Source of the DNA: Neoceratodus forsteri
Lineage: Eukaryota; Chordata; Ceratodontiformes; Ceratodontidae
Direction: 5' to 3'
Length of the DNA stretch: 64,000 nucleotides
Assembly: GCA_016271365.2 (NCBI GenBank)
Contig: CM028129.1
Location: 1,008,939,501 to 1,009,003,500 of the forward strand
Shown here piece after piece: positions 1-10,209 of the stretch. Numbering within the stretch: the first letter of the stretch is position 1; the number at the start of each line of letters is the position of its first letter. Position numbers and translations under genes: made by a program. The notes under the pieces are model-generated. The model was not told where the DNA came from. It saw only the letters and a list, made by a program, of their open reading frames with translations, and did no database searches.

Positions 1-640
1 ATAAGAGCCTGTAACTCACTGATTCTCCTGTCAGAGGTAATAGCAACCAGGAATACAGTTTTCCTAGTCAGATACTTGAGCTCAGCTGAGCAAAGGGGTT
101 CAAAGGAGGCTGCATCAGCTGTGCAATACAGATATTCAGGTCCCACAAAGGAATCGGATCCCTGAAGGGAGGACTGATGACCCAAACCTTTAAAGAATTT
201 CTTGAAAACTGGGTGGGAAGCTAGAGAAGAACCCTTCCCAGCCGAAAGAAAAGCAGAAATAGCTGCCAAATGCACCTTGAGAGTGGTAGGCTGAAGGCCC
301 AAACTGTTAAGATATACCAATAACCTAGGGCAGTGGCAATATCAGCTGAATGTGCCTCTGGGGAACACCAGAACCCAAACCTCTTTCATTTAGAATCATA
401 AGTTTTCCTAGTAGAAGATTTCCTACTGGCCTTAAGGATATCCAGAGCGGACTGTGAGAGACGCAGGTCTGCATATTCTAGCTTCTCAAGAACCAAACCT
501 TGAGCCTGAGTATGTGAAGGCTGGGGTACAATATCCTCCCTGAGCAGAGGTGAGGAGGTTGAACTGTCTGGGAAGGCACAGAGATTGTCACAGATAGTGA
601 CAATAGTAGAGGATACCAAGGCTGTATGGACCAATCCAGG
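1..640 (-). pseudogene. DIRS-A tyrosine recombinase, partial
   Basis: Recombinase that in DIRS elements joins the circular cDNA to the genome. Box I is visible at the window edge (about 1-60): a hydrophobic run KTVFLVAITS followed by RRISELQAL, in which one arginine is expected to be catalytic. The N-terminal domain is at 386-634, ending in ILKASRKSSTRKTY. A stop near 385 and frame changes between 131 and 385 break the gene. The C-terminal part with the nucleophilic tyrosine lies outside the window. The identification rests on the same block appearing in copies B, C, D, E and H. Confidence 0.8.
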
Positions 641-2330
641 ACTATCAGAATCACAGTGCAGGGTTGGGACCCGATCTGACTAAGAACCCTGAATATCAGA
701 GGAAAGGGAGGAAAAGCATAAAGAAACCTGTTGGTCCAATCCAACAGGAAAGCATCTAGAGGAAGAGACCTCAGAGAGGAGCCTGCAGCAGAATAGAGGA
801 GCAGATGGTTGTCCGGGGCTGCAAAAGATCCTTCTCTGGAGTGCCCCATCTCTTGAAAATGGTCTGAAGGATGAGAGGATTCAGGGCCCATTCGTGGTGA
901 TCTTGAGAAATCCGCTGAGAGCATCTGCAGTACATTGTCCTTCCTGGAAGATGCACAGCAGTCAGGGAAGTCTGCAGGAATAAGCTAGTGACCATATTTT
1001 CATGGCCTCGGTGCACAAGGCCGAGGACCGAGTGCCCCTTGCTTGTTGATGTACACATGGTTGTAGTGTTGTCTGTCCTGATCTGCACCACTTTTCCCTG
1101 AATTAAAGTCTAAATGTCTGAAGGGCCAGAAAGACAGCCCTGAGTTCGAGAAGGTTATGGAAGGAGAGACTTGATGGGACCAAGTCCCCTGAGCAGTATG
1201 TTGATCCATGGGGCCCACATCCCAGCAGAGAAGCATCTATGGTGAAAGTTACTGTGGGAGCCTGACTGAGGAAAGGAACACCTTGCCTCAAACTGTCCTC
1301 TTCCAGCCACCACTGGAGGGCCTGAACCAAAGTTAGAGACACTGGAACCAACTTGGAGAGGGATCTTTTCCCCAGACCAAAAGGCTCTTAGGTGAAATTG
1401 GATGTCCCTCATCTGAAACCTTGCCCTTTGCACTACTGCAGTGCAGGCTGCCATGTGGCCTAGCAACTGCAAGAAATGTCTGGCTGGCGAGACACAAGTG
1501 GACGAAAAGAGGAGGCCAGAGAGGTGAGGACTGGACCTTTGATAGAGGAAGAAAGGCCATGGCTGAACAGTATCCAGCTCCATTCCTATAAATGTGAAGC
1601 TGAACTGGCCCAGAACAGACTTTTCCAGATTTAGGATGAATCCTAGGGAGTGTAGAAGATTCTGAGTGACCCTAGACTTGGTCTGGGGACTTACCTACTA
1701 TGAGCCAGTCGTCCAGGTAAGGGAACAGTAAGATGCCTTGTCTTTTGAGGAAGGCCATCACTACTGCTAGGCATTTGGTGAATACCCTTGGGGCAGATGT
1801 TAGGCGAAAGGCATTGCTCTGAACTAGTAATGGCCTGAGGGCAGTTCAACTAGAGGTACTTTCATGGGACTGCCCGATAGGTATGTGGAATAGCCATCCT
1901 TGAGATCCAGAGAGGCTAGCCAGTCTCCTGATCTCAGAGAGGAAGAATAATTCCCAGAGTCACCATCTTGAACTTTGGTTTTAGTATGTGTTTGTTTAGG
2001 TACACGTAGATCCAGGATGGGTCGCCACTCCTGCCTTTTTAGGGTAAGGAAGTACCTGGAGTACAATCCTTTTCCCCTGTGAATGAGAGGTACACTCTCC
2101 ACTGCCTGCAGAAGCAGTAGAGAAGAAACCTTTGTTTCTAAGGCCTGTGTTTCCTCTTCCGAGAGGGACAGAAAGCCTTTGCTCTCAAATTTGGAAATCT
2201 GCTGAAGCTGAGAGCAAGACCCTGGCTCACTACTTCCAGGACCCACCTGTCTGAAGTGACAGATTTCCAGGCCTGAAAAGTGAGTCAGCCTGCCCCTACA
2301 GGAATTGGGAGGTGACCCTGGCTGACACAT
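641..2330 (-). pseudogene. DIRS-A RT-RNase H-methyltransferase region
   Basis: Pol-like region. RT comes first (about 2260 down to 1480). It has GKGLYSRYFL and PILDLR near the start, palm motif A as WLASLDLKDGYS (about 1880-1930), and the catalytic box YLDD at 1708-1719. RNase H follows, with TIDASLLGCG near 1210-1245 and RTDNTT near 1075. Its tail has LPGR and the SRISQDHHEW stretch around 900-970. At 660-930 a block with LYAFPPFPLIFRVL probably corresponds to the DNA N6-adenine methyltransferase domain known from DIRS elements. The reading frame changes several times, so no intact protein remains. Copies B, D and H share the layout. Confidence 0.8.
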
Positions 2331-3885
2331 CAGGATGTCTGTTTGGCAGGGGCTTAAACAGAGGAGGATGCAGCCCTTGTCATCCCCTTCTGCCTCTTCC
2401 CTAAAAAAAAAAAAAAAACCCTCTGCTGGAAAGAGGAGGAGGCCTGGGCATGGTAGAAAGACCTGTGAAAAGGCCTGCCCCTGCCAGCCCTGGATTGCTG
2501 TCTCTGAGGAGTGGTCTGCTTTTTCTTTGGCTGCAGCACTCCTGTAGGTGGTCCTGTATGTCCATTTTTTCAGGTACATCTCTGTTCTCCAAACAGAGAG
2601 TTACCAGTGACAGGAAAATCCATGGCCTTGGTCTGGGTATCCTGAGATAAATTGGTACACCTGAGCCAGGAAAATCTCCTCATGGAAACAGATGTAGCCA
2701 TGACCCTAGAATGAACATCATTCAAGTCCACAGCAGCAGCATGAAATTGGACCTTAGAAGCTTGATGCCTCCACAGCCACCTGCTCCAGCTCCTGGCCAG
2801 CTGGGAGGGGCATTCGTAGTCAGCTCCAGAACAGTATCCCACCTGGACTTCTCAGATCTGGCCGTATATGCCATATAATTAGATTGCCTGAGTCCCAAAG
2901 GGATGCCAAGTACTGCTTCTTTGCCATAGCATCCACTTCTGGAATCCTTATCTGGGGTGGGGTGAGATGCCAGGAGAATATTAGCCTTGTCACAGGCTGC
3001 AGCTTGCACTACCCCAATATGGCTGCAATGGTTAATAAGGAAACTGTATCTAGGACCTGACAGAGCATACCTGCTGTCCATTTTCTTATCCACAGGAGGT
3101 ATGGATGTTGGAAACTGTAATATTTTTGGGTCTGTTTCACACCCTTTTGACTCTGGGACATCCATCATTTCAACACAGTCAGGCTCCTCCTGATCCTGTT
3201 CAGCTTCTTCCACTGGAAGCTGAAAAGTCTCATCCACCTTCTTATAAAACAAGAAGTGGGAGGGGACTCAAAGCCTGGGAGGAGACATTAGAAGGCCCGT
3301 CTGGGAGATGTCAGGCTCAATAAGCTCATCTAGGTCTTCATAATCCTCATCTTCATCATCTTAGTCTCCTTCCCACTAGCCTCCTTAAAATGCTTCAGGG
3401 TCATACTCAGAAGCAGACAAGTCCGACCGAACCGACAGTCTCTGTGTTGGTGTCTGTTCGGTCGGAACCAGGCGAAGCAACTGCACAATAGCGATCGCTT
3501 GATTATCTCATCAGCGGTCAGACCATGGGAACCAGGATCCGAACCAGCTGACTTCTGCTTCTTTGCAGGGACCGATTCCACAGAATCGGCTCCCCTGCCC
3601 GGTGTATCACCCAGGTCAGTGGGCACCCCTCAGGTCTGGGCCAGAACTGAACGGCTGGCCATCCGGGTCAGTGGATCTTCTGGCCTCCCTTTCCTTCAGC
3701 CTACTTAAACGCTTATCAACAGTGGCCTTAGGAAAGTTCCTGCAGATTTGGAAGTCTTCTTTGAGGTGGTCAAACCCCAGACAATACACACAGATGAGGT
3801 GGGGATCAGCCTTGGCAAAAGCCTCCCACACTCAGAGAAATGTTGAAACCCAGTGGGCCGGTTTTCTTTTGGGTTTCTCAGACAT
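2331..3885 (-). pseudogene. DIRS-A gag-like protein
   Basis: Nucleocapsid-like first gene of the element. The likely start is the minus-strand ATG at 3885, giving MSEKPKRKP, which closely resembles the gag start of DIRS-D at 47904 (MSDKPKRK). About 15 codons later an in-frame TGA interrupts it. A cysteine-histidine cluster follows near 3740-3830 (CVYCLGFDH, then a C eight residues later); it lacks one cysteine present in the gag fingers of DIRS-I and DIRS-J. The rest is broken into short open stretches. Two acidic stretches, about 3340-3380 and 3130-3200, are typical of these gags. Function is inferred from position and the zinc cluster. Confidence 0.6.
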
Positions 3886-4412
3886 GCCTTTTAACACAAA
3901 GTACCCTTACCAGCGTTCAAGCCAGTGCTACCAATCTACTCGGTTCCAACCATGCCATGGGTTGGATGAAAGAACCGAGAAATCAACGTTTTTCAGGCAC
4001 CGATAGAGACCGAAAACCACACTAAAACACCTGTTAAAAAACAAACAGTAAATCGCTTCGGTTCCCAACCGGACCGACCAGGAAGAAACCGAAAACAAAA
4101 CAATTTCTTTACAAACCACATTACTACTTACTAATACACTTACTGTAGCGGGACAGAGATGTAAAGACCGAAAAAAAATAAAGCGGTTTACTAAACCGAA
4201 GTGAAGGAAGAAATCTCCGGGCGACTTAACAGTAAGGCGGAGTAAAGAATCTGACAGTTACACTGAAGAGTACTTGGGACAGAGGTTTGAAACCGAGCTT
4301 GAGCGCAACGTTCTATGCCTTGGCACAGAGTTAACTCTTCCTTTCCGGAACAGTTAAAGTGCAGGGGCTAACTGCATATAGTCAGAATACAGCAAGTCTT
4401 CATGTTGCTCAA
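3886..4412 (-). repeat. DIRS-A 5' leader and terminal repeat
   Basis: Non-coding leader of DIRS-A. It is unusually rich in ACCGA/TCGGT words (3420-4320). The outer 100 bases (about 4310-4412) match, in inverted orientation, the left terminal repeat of DIRS-H: shared words include GTTAACTCTT, CCGGA and GTCTTCATGTTG. It therefore marks the right inverted terminal repeat. Confidence 0.65.
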
Positions 4413-5056
4413 GGGGGATGGTCAGAGGAAAGGGACCCGATAACCACCAGAACAGGGTAAAAGGGAAAGGAATAATTACTCATATGAAACACTCCAGCTC
4501 ATCTGAACGCTGTGCCCTGAGGATCCACTGAGGTATCCTCATGTGGAGGCACACCAGAGGGACAATTAATATGGCAGTTTCTATCAGGCCAATGAACCTT
4601 AAAAGGCATCTGGTCAAGACAGTTGCTGGACGAAACCAGTTGTGTCTGTGCTACCAGTGCTCTACAGCTGTATCCTGGCTGGAGAGCAGAAATGCCCAAC
4701 TCGGCCCCATTTTCTGGATAGTCTATGTACTGGAGCTGCTGGCAGGAGTAAGGACCAACTCTGGTTCACTGACCAAGATACCCAAGTGGTCAAACTGTCG
4801 GGTCAAAAATAGTATGTATATTAAGGCCTCCCAAGACAGGGCTTTCAGCAGCAGTCATCCATGTAGGGGAAGACAGAGGGCTTCTCTGTGGAGGCAGCAG
4901 CCAACGTGGCTAAAATGTTGGTAAATACATGAGGTGCAGAGCACAAACCAAAGGGCAAGGCATGAAACTGGAAATGTGAGCACTGAAGCATGAAATGCAG
5001 GTACAGCGTATGCTGGAATGCAGTTCTGCATGGAAAGTCACGCCTAGAATAGGGTT

Positions 5057-5119
5057 GTTGTGCTGCAGTAGTACTTCAGTAGTTATACTGCAGTAGTGAT
5101 GTCACTACTGCAGCACAAC
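5057..5119. repeat. Perfect 16-bp inverted repeat, nested hairpin
   Basis: Bases 5057-5072 and 5104-5119 are exact reverse complements (GTTGTGCTGCAGTAGT). A second, competing 11-bp hairpin (5088-5098 with 5103-5113, loop of 4) sits inside it. It lies in the interrupted RT of DIRS-I, and nothing in related copies explains it. Confidence 0.9.
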
Positions 5120-5169
5120 TTTGAATGACAGCACATACCTGCTTTCCTCTAGTCAACTGATCTGGAAGC

Positions 5170-5178
<9 letters not shown>

Positions 5179-5218
<40 letters not shown>
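5179..5218. repeat. (TA)20 microsatellite
   Basis: Forty uninterrupted alternating A/T bases followed by a T run, lying inside the interrupted RT region of DIRS-I. Confidence 0.97.
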
Positions 5219-5221
<3 letters not shown>

Positions 5222-5355
5222 TTTTAACGAACTTACAGAAATAGCTGCAGCTGCTAACCACACACTGATTCAGTAATTCCAGCCCACCACGATCCTCAAG
5301 AGCCTCTTCCTCATGTCAGTTTAATGAAAGGAAACTGAGTGCCTGATATGGCGAC

Positions 5356-5394
5356 GGATGCCCATATACTATACAAGATAATGTATGGGCATCC
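5356..5394. repeat. 11-bp perfect hairpin
   Basis: GGATGCCCATA at 5356-5366 is mirrored by TATGGGCATCC at 5384-5394 with a 17-base loop. It lies with the other palindrome in the part of DIRS-I that does not align with related copies. Confidence 0.85.
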
Positions 5395-6346
5395 ATACAC
5401 AGACAAGCTTGTGTCTTAGTCTAAATTCTATGTCAACCAGGGAACATCTCTAGCTTGACTTTCGAGGTTCCTGGTTGCCAGGAAACTTGATACATACACA
5501 GGCTTGTGTTGCTCCTACATTATCCTCCATATTTTCTGTGCAATTTGTGACTCTGACATGAAGGTATATGTCCTTCATGTCCAGAGTAACCATTCAGTCC
5601 CCATTTAGTAAGAGGAAAGACGGACTGCACAGAGACCATTCAAAACTTTTTGTAATCGATACACAGATTCAGTCCTTGAAAATCTAGTAGGGGGCCTTAG
5701 ATACACTGTCCGCTTTGGGTCCAGAAAGTACCATAATAGGGATGTTTGCCTGTCAGTTAACACATTACAATAAATTAAATTTAATGGTTCTTCTTGCTGT
5801 GTGTACATTTTCTTTTTGTTTTAAGTACGGTGAATAAGAGCCCTGTTTTTTTCTCTGAAGCCAGAGGGAGTTTCTTATCCCTCTTGTGGAGGAGGGTTTT
5901 GAATCTCCTCTAGCAGGAGGATACAGCCAGATTTAAACACTGCCCTAGATAGCTTCTGCCAGAAACTTGGCAGAGAACACCAGGAGGAAGGAGTTGCTGT
6001 GTGACTGGACTTCTCCACTGGGATTATACTGCCCTCCTTCCCTCGACCCAAAGCCAGTTTCACTTTATAGGCACAGGATTTGACTGACAACAGGAACTTC
6101 CTGTTTGGGAGCAGGAAGTGAGTGATCATAGAGCCAAAGACTCACCATCCTAGAAGGACAGAGTAGATCTCCATCTCCCCGGCTGGAGGTCTGCCTCTGA
6201 GCAAGTAAGGAGAAATCTAGGATCTTCTTGTCTCAGAACAGGAAGATCAGGAGCTTAAAGGGCATAGAGGCAGTCAGTAAGTAGGAAGAAAAAAAGAGAG
6301 GAAAGAATAAGGATTCCAAACAACTGTGAAGGGCCAGAAATAAGAC

Positions 6347-7290
6347 ATGATGGGAGTGGTGCAGTGCAGTGGCTGTGGAGCAGCAGTCTTCCGGGAGACA
6401 TTCTGGACGATGCGGTGTTGTCCCATCTGCAGGCACCTCTCTGGGCTGAGGGAGAAGGTTGCTCATCTCCAGGCTGAGTTGGCCAGGATTTGTGGGACCT
6501 CCTCTCCCATCCAGGAAGCACCAGGGCCACTGCTGTTGCCTCAGAGGTTGCCAAGAAAGAGGAGCAGTTGGACCACAGTAGGCTCGGTGAGGGTGGTGGA
6601 ACAGAGGCGCATCCCTCCAGCTGTACCTCTCCACAATTCATATGCTGTTCTGGCAAAGTGTGGTTCCTCTATGGAGGCACCCGAATGGAGACCAAGGAGG
6701 ATGCTGGGAACCTCCACAAAGGAGACCCAGAGGAGGGTGGCATGGGACCCCACAGGGAAGGAAACAACTTCTGGTGGGGGCGCCACTGTTAGGAAGGTAG
6801 AACTGGGGTAGGAAGGGAGAGGAGATAAGGTGCCTGCCTGGCACCATGGCTTGAGGGACAGAGAGCTAATCCTCAGGATCACCGGAGTAGCTGCACAGGG
6901 AGGGAGCTGGATGTCATTGTCCACCTAGGGACAAATGACCTGGCTATGAAAGGGATCAGAGCAGTGCAGGAAGAGTTTGTAGAGTTGGGAGGGGCCTTAG
7001 ACAAGTAGCACACACGGTAACCTTCTTGGAGGTGCTGTCCATCTATGGCGTGAGGTGAGGCTAGGTGCTCCACACCAGGGATTCAAGCAGTCATTGAAAA
7101 ACTGGTGCAGAGCTCAGGGATTTGGCTTCATTTGACTGGGGTCTACCTGGAGTGATGCAGGCCTATACTGGCATGATGGTCTGCATCTGTCCAGGAGGGA
7201 ACCAGGATCCTAGGTGATAGGTTTAAATCGCCACTGGCAAGCATTTAAGCTAGCCAAGGGCGCGGGCACTGGAAAGGAGCAGGGAAATCC
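6347..7290 (+). pseudogene. CR1 ORF1: zinc-motif and SGNH esterase-like
   Basis: RNA-binding/esterase-like first protein of CR1 elements. The first part (6347-6811) carries a paired-cysteine motif near residues 7-30 (QCSGCG, then CCPICR), followed by a short heptad-like stretch LREKVAHLQAELARI. After a frameshift between 6811 and 6900, the esterase part appears: DVIVHLGTNDLAMKGI (about 6907-6955) contains the GxND block III of SGNH hydrolases. Stops follow after about 6990. The domain pairing is known for vertebrate CR1 ORF1. The start is the first ATG of the open stretch and could lie upstream. Confidence 0.7.
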
Positions 7291-7639
7291 TAGCACCCCC
7301 ACCCCCAAAAAAAGTCAGGGTAGTAAGTGAGGTAAACACAAAAACAGATGTCAATAGGAGAAGGGCAGGGCAAATGGAGAAAGTGGCAAAGGCATTAAGG
7401 ACAGGGATGGGGCAAAAGGAGTAAGGCCATCAGGAAATGGAGGGTAATGAGTACCAGTGCCACGAGTCTGAGCAACAAGCTCCTCGTAGCAGTCACAGAA
7501 GCATGGTACACAGAGAATCATGACTGGGATGTTAACATACCAGGGTACACAACCTACAGGAGAGACAGGGAGGGAGAAGAGGGGAGGAGTAGCTCTATGT
7601 AAGGGAAGGGATAAAAGCAACTGAACAAAAGAGTAAACA

Positions 7640-10125
7640 AGGAGGAGGAGGCACTGTGGGTCACTTTAGAGACTGGAAATGGCATCACAATCCGCACAGG
7701 GGTTGTATACAGACCCCCTGTCAGGGGAGGAATGGACCAGGATATAATGGAATTTTAGTATGGCAGAAAAGGAAGATGCTGTTGATGGGAGACCTGAATA
7801 TGCCAGATGTTAACTTGTGCACATTTGCTGCAGCCACATCCAAGAGCAGGGCCATTCTCTATGCCCTACAGGTGGCATGCCTCAGACAGCTAGTTTTGGA
7901 ACCCACTGCATGAGGCAATCTTAGACCTCATACTCATAAATAGGGACTGAGAGGATCTCAGATCTAGAAGTGGGTAGTCATTTGGAAACAAGTGACCATC
8001 AAACAATGTGGTTCACGATAAACTCAGCTACAGAGTCAGCCATACAAAGTGATGGTACTGAACTTCAGGAAGGCTGACTTTGGCAAGATGGAAGAGTGCC
8101 TTAGAAAAGCACTAGAGAACAGGTTAGAAGGAGGGTGGAACAACAATGGAGAAACATCAAATCTGCCATCACAGAGGCAACAAGCCTTGGTGTGAAGCAA
8201 ATAAATCAAAATGAAAGAAAAAGCCACTATGGTTCTCAAAAGAGATGGTGGGGAAGGTCAGGAGAAAAAGATAGCATTCAGGAAGTATACTGAAACACAG
8301 AAGGAGCAGGACAGAGAGCTGTACCAGTTAAGGCAGAAGAAAGCAGGGAGGGAAGTCAGAATAGCAAAGGCCCAAACTGAGAAAAAGATAGCCGACTCAG
8401 TTAAGAAGGGGATAAAACCTTTACAGGTACATCAGGGAGCTTAGAAAGACAAAGGGAGGGATAGTGAGGCTGAATAGAATGGACAGTGGGTGGGCAGAGG
8501 GGACAATGAAAAACAGGGATACTGAATGAATATTTATGCTCAGTATTCACAAAAGAGGAGAGGGAGGTGCCTAATCCAAGTAACAGAAGCACTCTGAATA
8601 GTGGGGTCAATCTCAGTCCTTTCAGAGAAGAAAGGGTTCTGAAAGAACTCTAAAACTGAAGGTGGACAAAGAAGTGGGCCTGACGACTTCACCCCAGAAT
8701 TCTAAAAGATTTAAGGGAGAACCAGTGAAACCACTGACTACCCTTTTAACAAATCATGGGAAGATGGTGTGGTACCCGAGGACTGGAGGAAGGCGATGTG
8801 ATTCCCTTCACAAAAGTGGGACCAAGACAGAGGCAGGAAACTACAGACCTGTCAGTTTGACCTCTGTGGTAGGGAAAGTGATGGAATCACTTCAGAAGGA
8901 AAGAACTGTTGAGTACCTAGAGGCCAGTGGGGCACAATACCCAAGGCAGCATGGGTTCACAGCGGAAGGTCATATCAGACAAATCTAACAGATTTCTTTG
9001 ACTGGGTGACCAAAGTAGTAGACCAGGGAGGGCTGTGGACATGGCATACCTAGACGTTAGCAAGACATTTGACAGTCCCACACAAAAGATTAATAGTCAA
9101 ATTAACCAGCTTGGGGTGGGTCCCAGGGTGGTAGCCTGTAAAACATTGGCAGGACAACAGGACACAGATGGTAATTGTAAATGGAGTCCACTCTGAAGAA
9201 AGAGGGGTTACTAGTGGGTAACTGAGGGTTCAGTACTGGGTCCAGTCCTTTTATTGTCATTATAAGTGACATTGCAGAGGACTGGAAGGAAAAGTATGCC
9301 TCTTTGCAGATGACACAAAGATCTGCAACAGGGTTGCTACACTAGAAGGTGGAAAGGATGAGAGGAGACTTGGCAAGGTTGGAGGAATGGTCAGAAGTAT
9401 GGCAGCTTGGATTCAATGCAAAAGAAGCACAAAATAATACACCGGGAAAACAAAACCCAGGGAAGATTACACACAATTTGGGGGTTGGGGGTAAATAACA
9501 ACAAAAATGGAAAGGACCCTGGCTGTAATCATATCAGATGACCTTAAGGTTAGCAAGCAATGTGAGAAGGCAGTAGGGAGGGCTGGGAAGAAACTGGGAT
9601 GTATAGGGAGAGGCATCACCAGCAGAAAACAGGAAGTTGTTATCCTCTGTACAGACAGATGGTGAGACCCCATCTGGAGTACTATGCCCAGTTCTGGAGA
9701 CCCCATCTCCGCAAGGACATAGACAGGATAGAGGCAGTCCAGAGGAGGCAACTAAAATGGTGCAGGGTCTGCAAGAGAAGCCACACGAGGAGAGACTGAA
9801 GGAGCTTAATATGTATACCCTTGAGAAAAGGAGGGAGAGGGAGGACATGATAGAAACTTTTAAGTACCTCAGTGGAATCAACAAAGTCCAAGAGGGTAGC
9901 ATCTTCAGAAAAGATGTGCAAGAACAAGGGACAATTTGAAGATAGAGGGGACAGCCAGGGGCAATGTGAGGAAGTATTTTTCACAGAGAGGGTGGTGGAC
10001 GCATGGATCAGCCTTCCTGAGGAGGTTGTGGGGTCTAAAACTGTGGGAGAATTCAAGAATACATGGGACAGACATAAGGCAATTTTGTGGGGTGTAAGAA
10101 GAAATAGACTGTTGGTTAACTAGGA
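7640..10125 (+). pseudogene. CR1 ORF2: endonuclease-reverse transcriptase
   Basis: Enzyme of target-primed reverse transcription. An apurinic-type endonuclease block is seen at about 7780-7815 (LLMGDLNMPDVN). RT begins near 8650 (DKEVG, then PDDFTPEF) and continues with a NYRPVSLTSVVGKVMES block at about 8840-8890. A degraded motif A follows near 9045-9075 (LDVSKTFD). The catalytic box FADD lies at 9303-9314. The C-terminal block LYRQMVRPHLEY...FWRPHLRKDIDRIEAVQRR is at 9645-9760. Stops and shifts occur throughout, for example near 9000 and 9230. Confidence 0.8.
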
Positions 10126-10209
10126 TCTGCAGCTTATTCTGTAGGTAGGAAATGGGCAGACTAGGTGGGCCAAGCGGTCCTTATCTGCCATCAAAGTCTA
10201 TAAGATGTC

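Larger units (their letters stand above)
1..4412 (-). mobile_element. DIRS-A retrotransposon, cut by window edge
   Basis: Tyrosine-recombinase retrotransposon of DIRS type, read on the minus strand. From high to low coordinate it holds gag, reverse transcriptase, RNase H, a probable methyltransferase region and the start of a tyrosine recombinase. Its 5' end (plus-strand right end) near 4412 is placed by similarity of 4310-4412 to the reverse complement of the DIRS-H end at 57060-57160, so A and H are one subfamily. The recombinase C-terminus and left terminal repeat lie outside the window. Many frameshifts and stops make it a dead copy. To its right the sequence passes into RNase H/RT sequence of a different, older DIRS (DIRS-I), so A was probably inserted into I. 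Confidence 0.85.
4480..5815 (-). pseudogene. DIRS-I RNase H-RT fragment
   Basis: Reverse-transcriptase remains on the minus strand. The catalytic box reads YMDD at 4854-4865, a permissible variant of the YLDD seen in other copies. Further on, 4900-4970 decodes to a degraded form of the PFGL...AP.VF block. RT N-terminal sequence reappears at 5600-5730 (GPLLDFQGLNLCI). The middle (about 5000-5590) is displaced by low-complexity and hairpin sequence including a (TA)20 run. RNase H-side sequence lies at 4490-4700, recognised by alignment with 30000-30120 in DIRS-C. No open frame survives. Confidence 0.65.
5816..10200 (+). mobile_element. CR1-like LINE, nearly full length
   Basis: Non-LTR retrotransposon with both open reading frames recognisable: ORF1 (6347-7290) and ORF2 (about 7640-10125). 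The 3' end is near 10195, in the pattern GGGCAGACTAGGTGGGCC followed by GTCCTTATCTGCC, which recurs at the 3' end of the CR1 tail at 60630-60690. The 5' boundary is unclear. 5816-6346 has no coding match and may be 5' UTR. It interrupts the minus-strand DIRS-I. Several frameshifts make it inactive. Confidence 0.8.

Noticed and set aside
3563..4006. 147-codon plus-strand frame
   Set aside because: Antisense of DIRS-A gag and leader; the coding block on the minus strand explains the region.
5816..6346. Separate gene upstream of CR1
   Set aside because: No coding similarity; fits best as CR1 5' flank or UTR.
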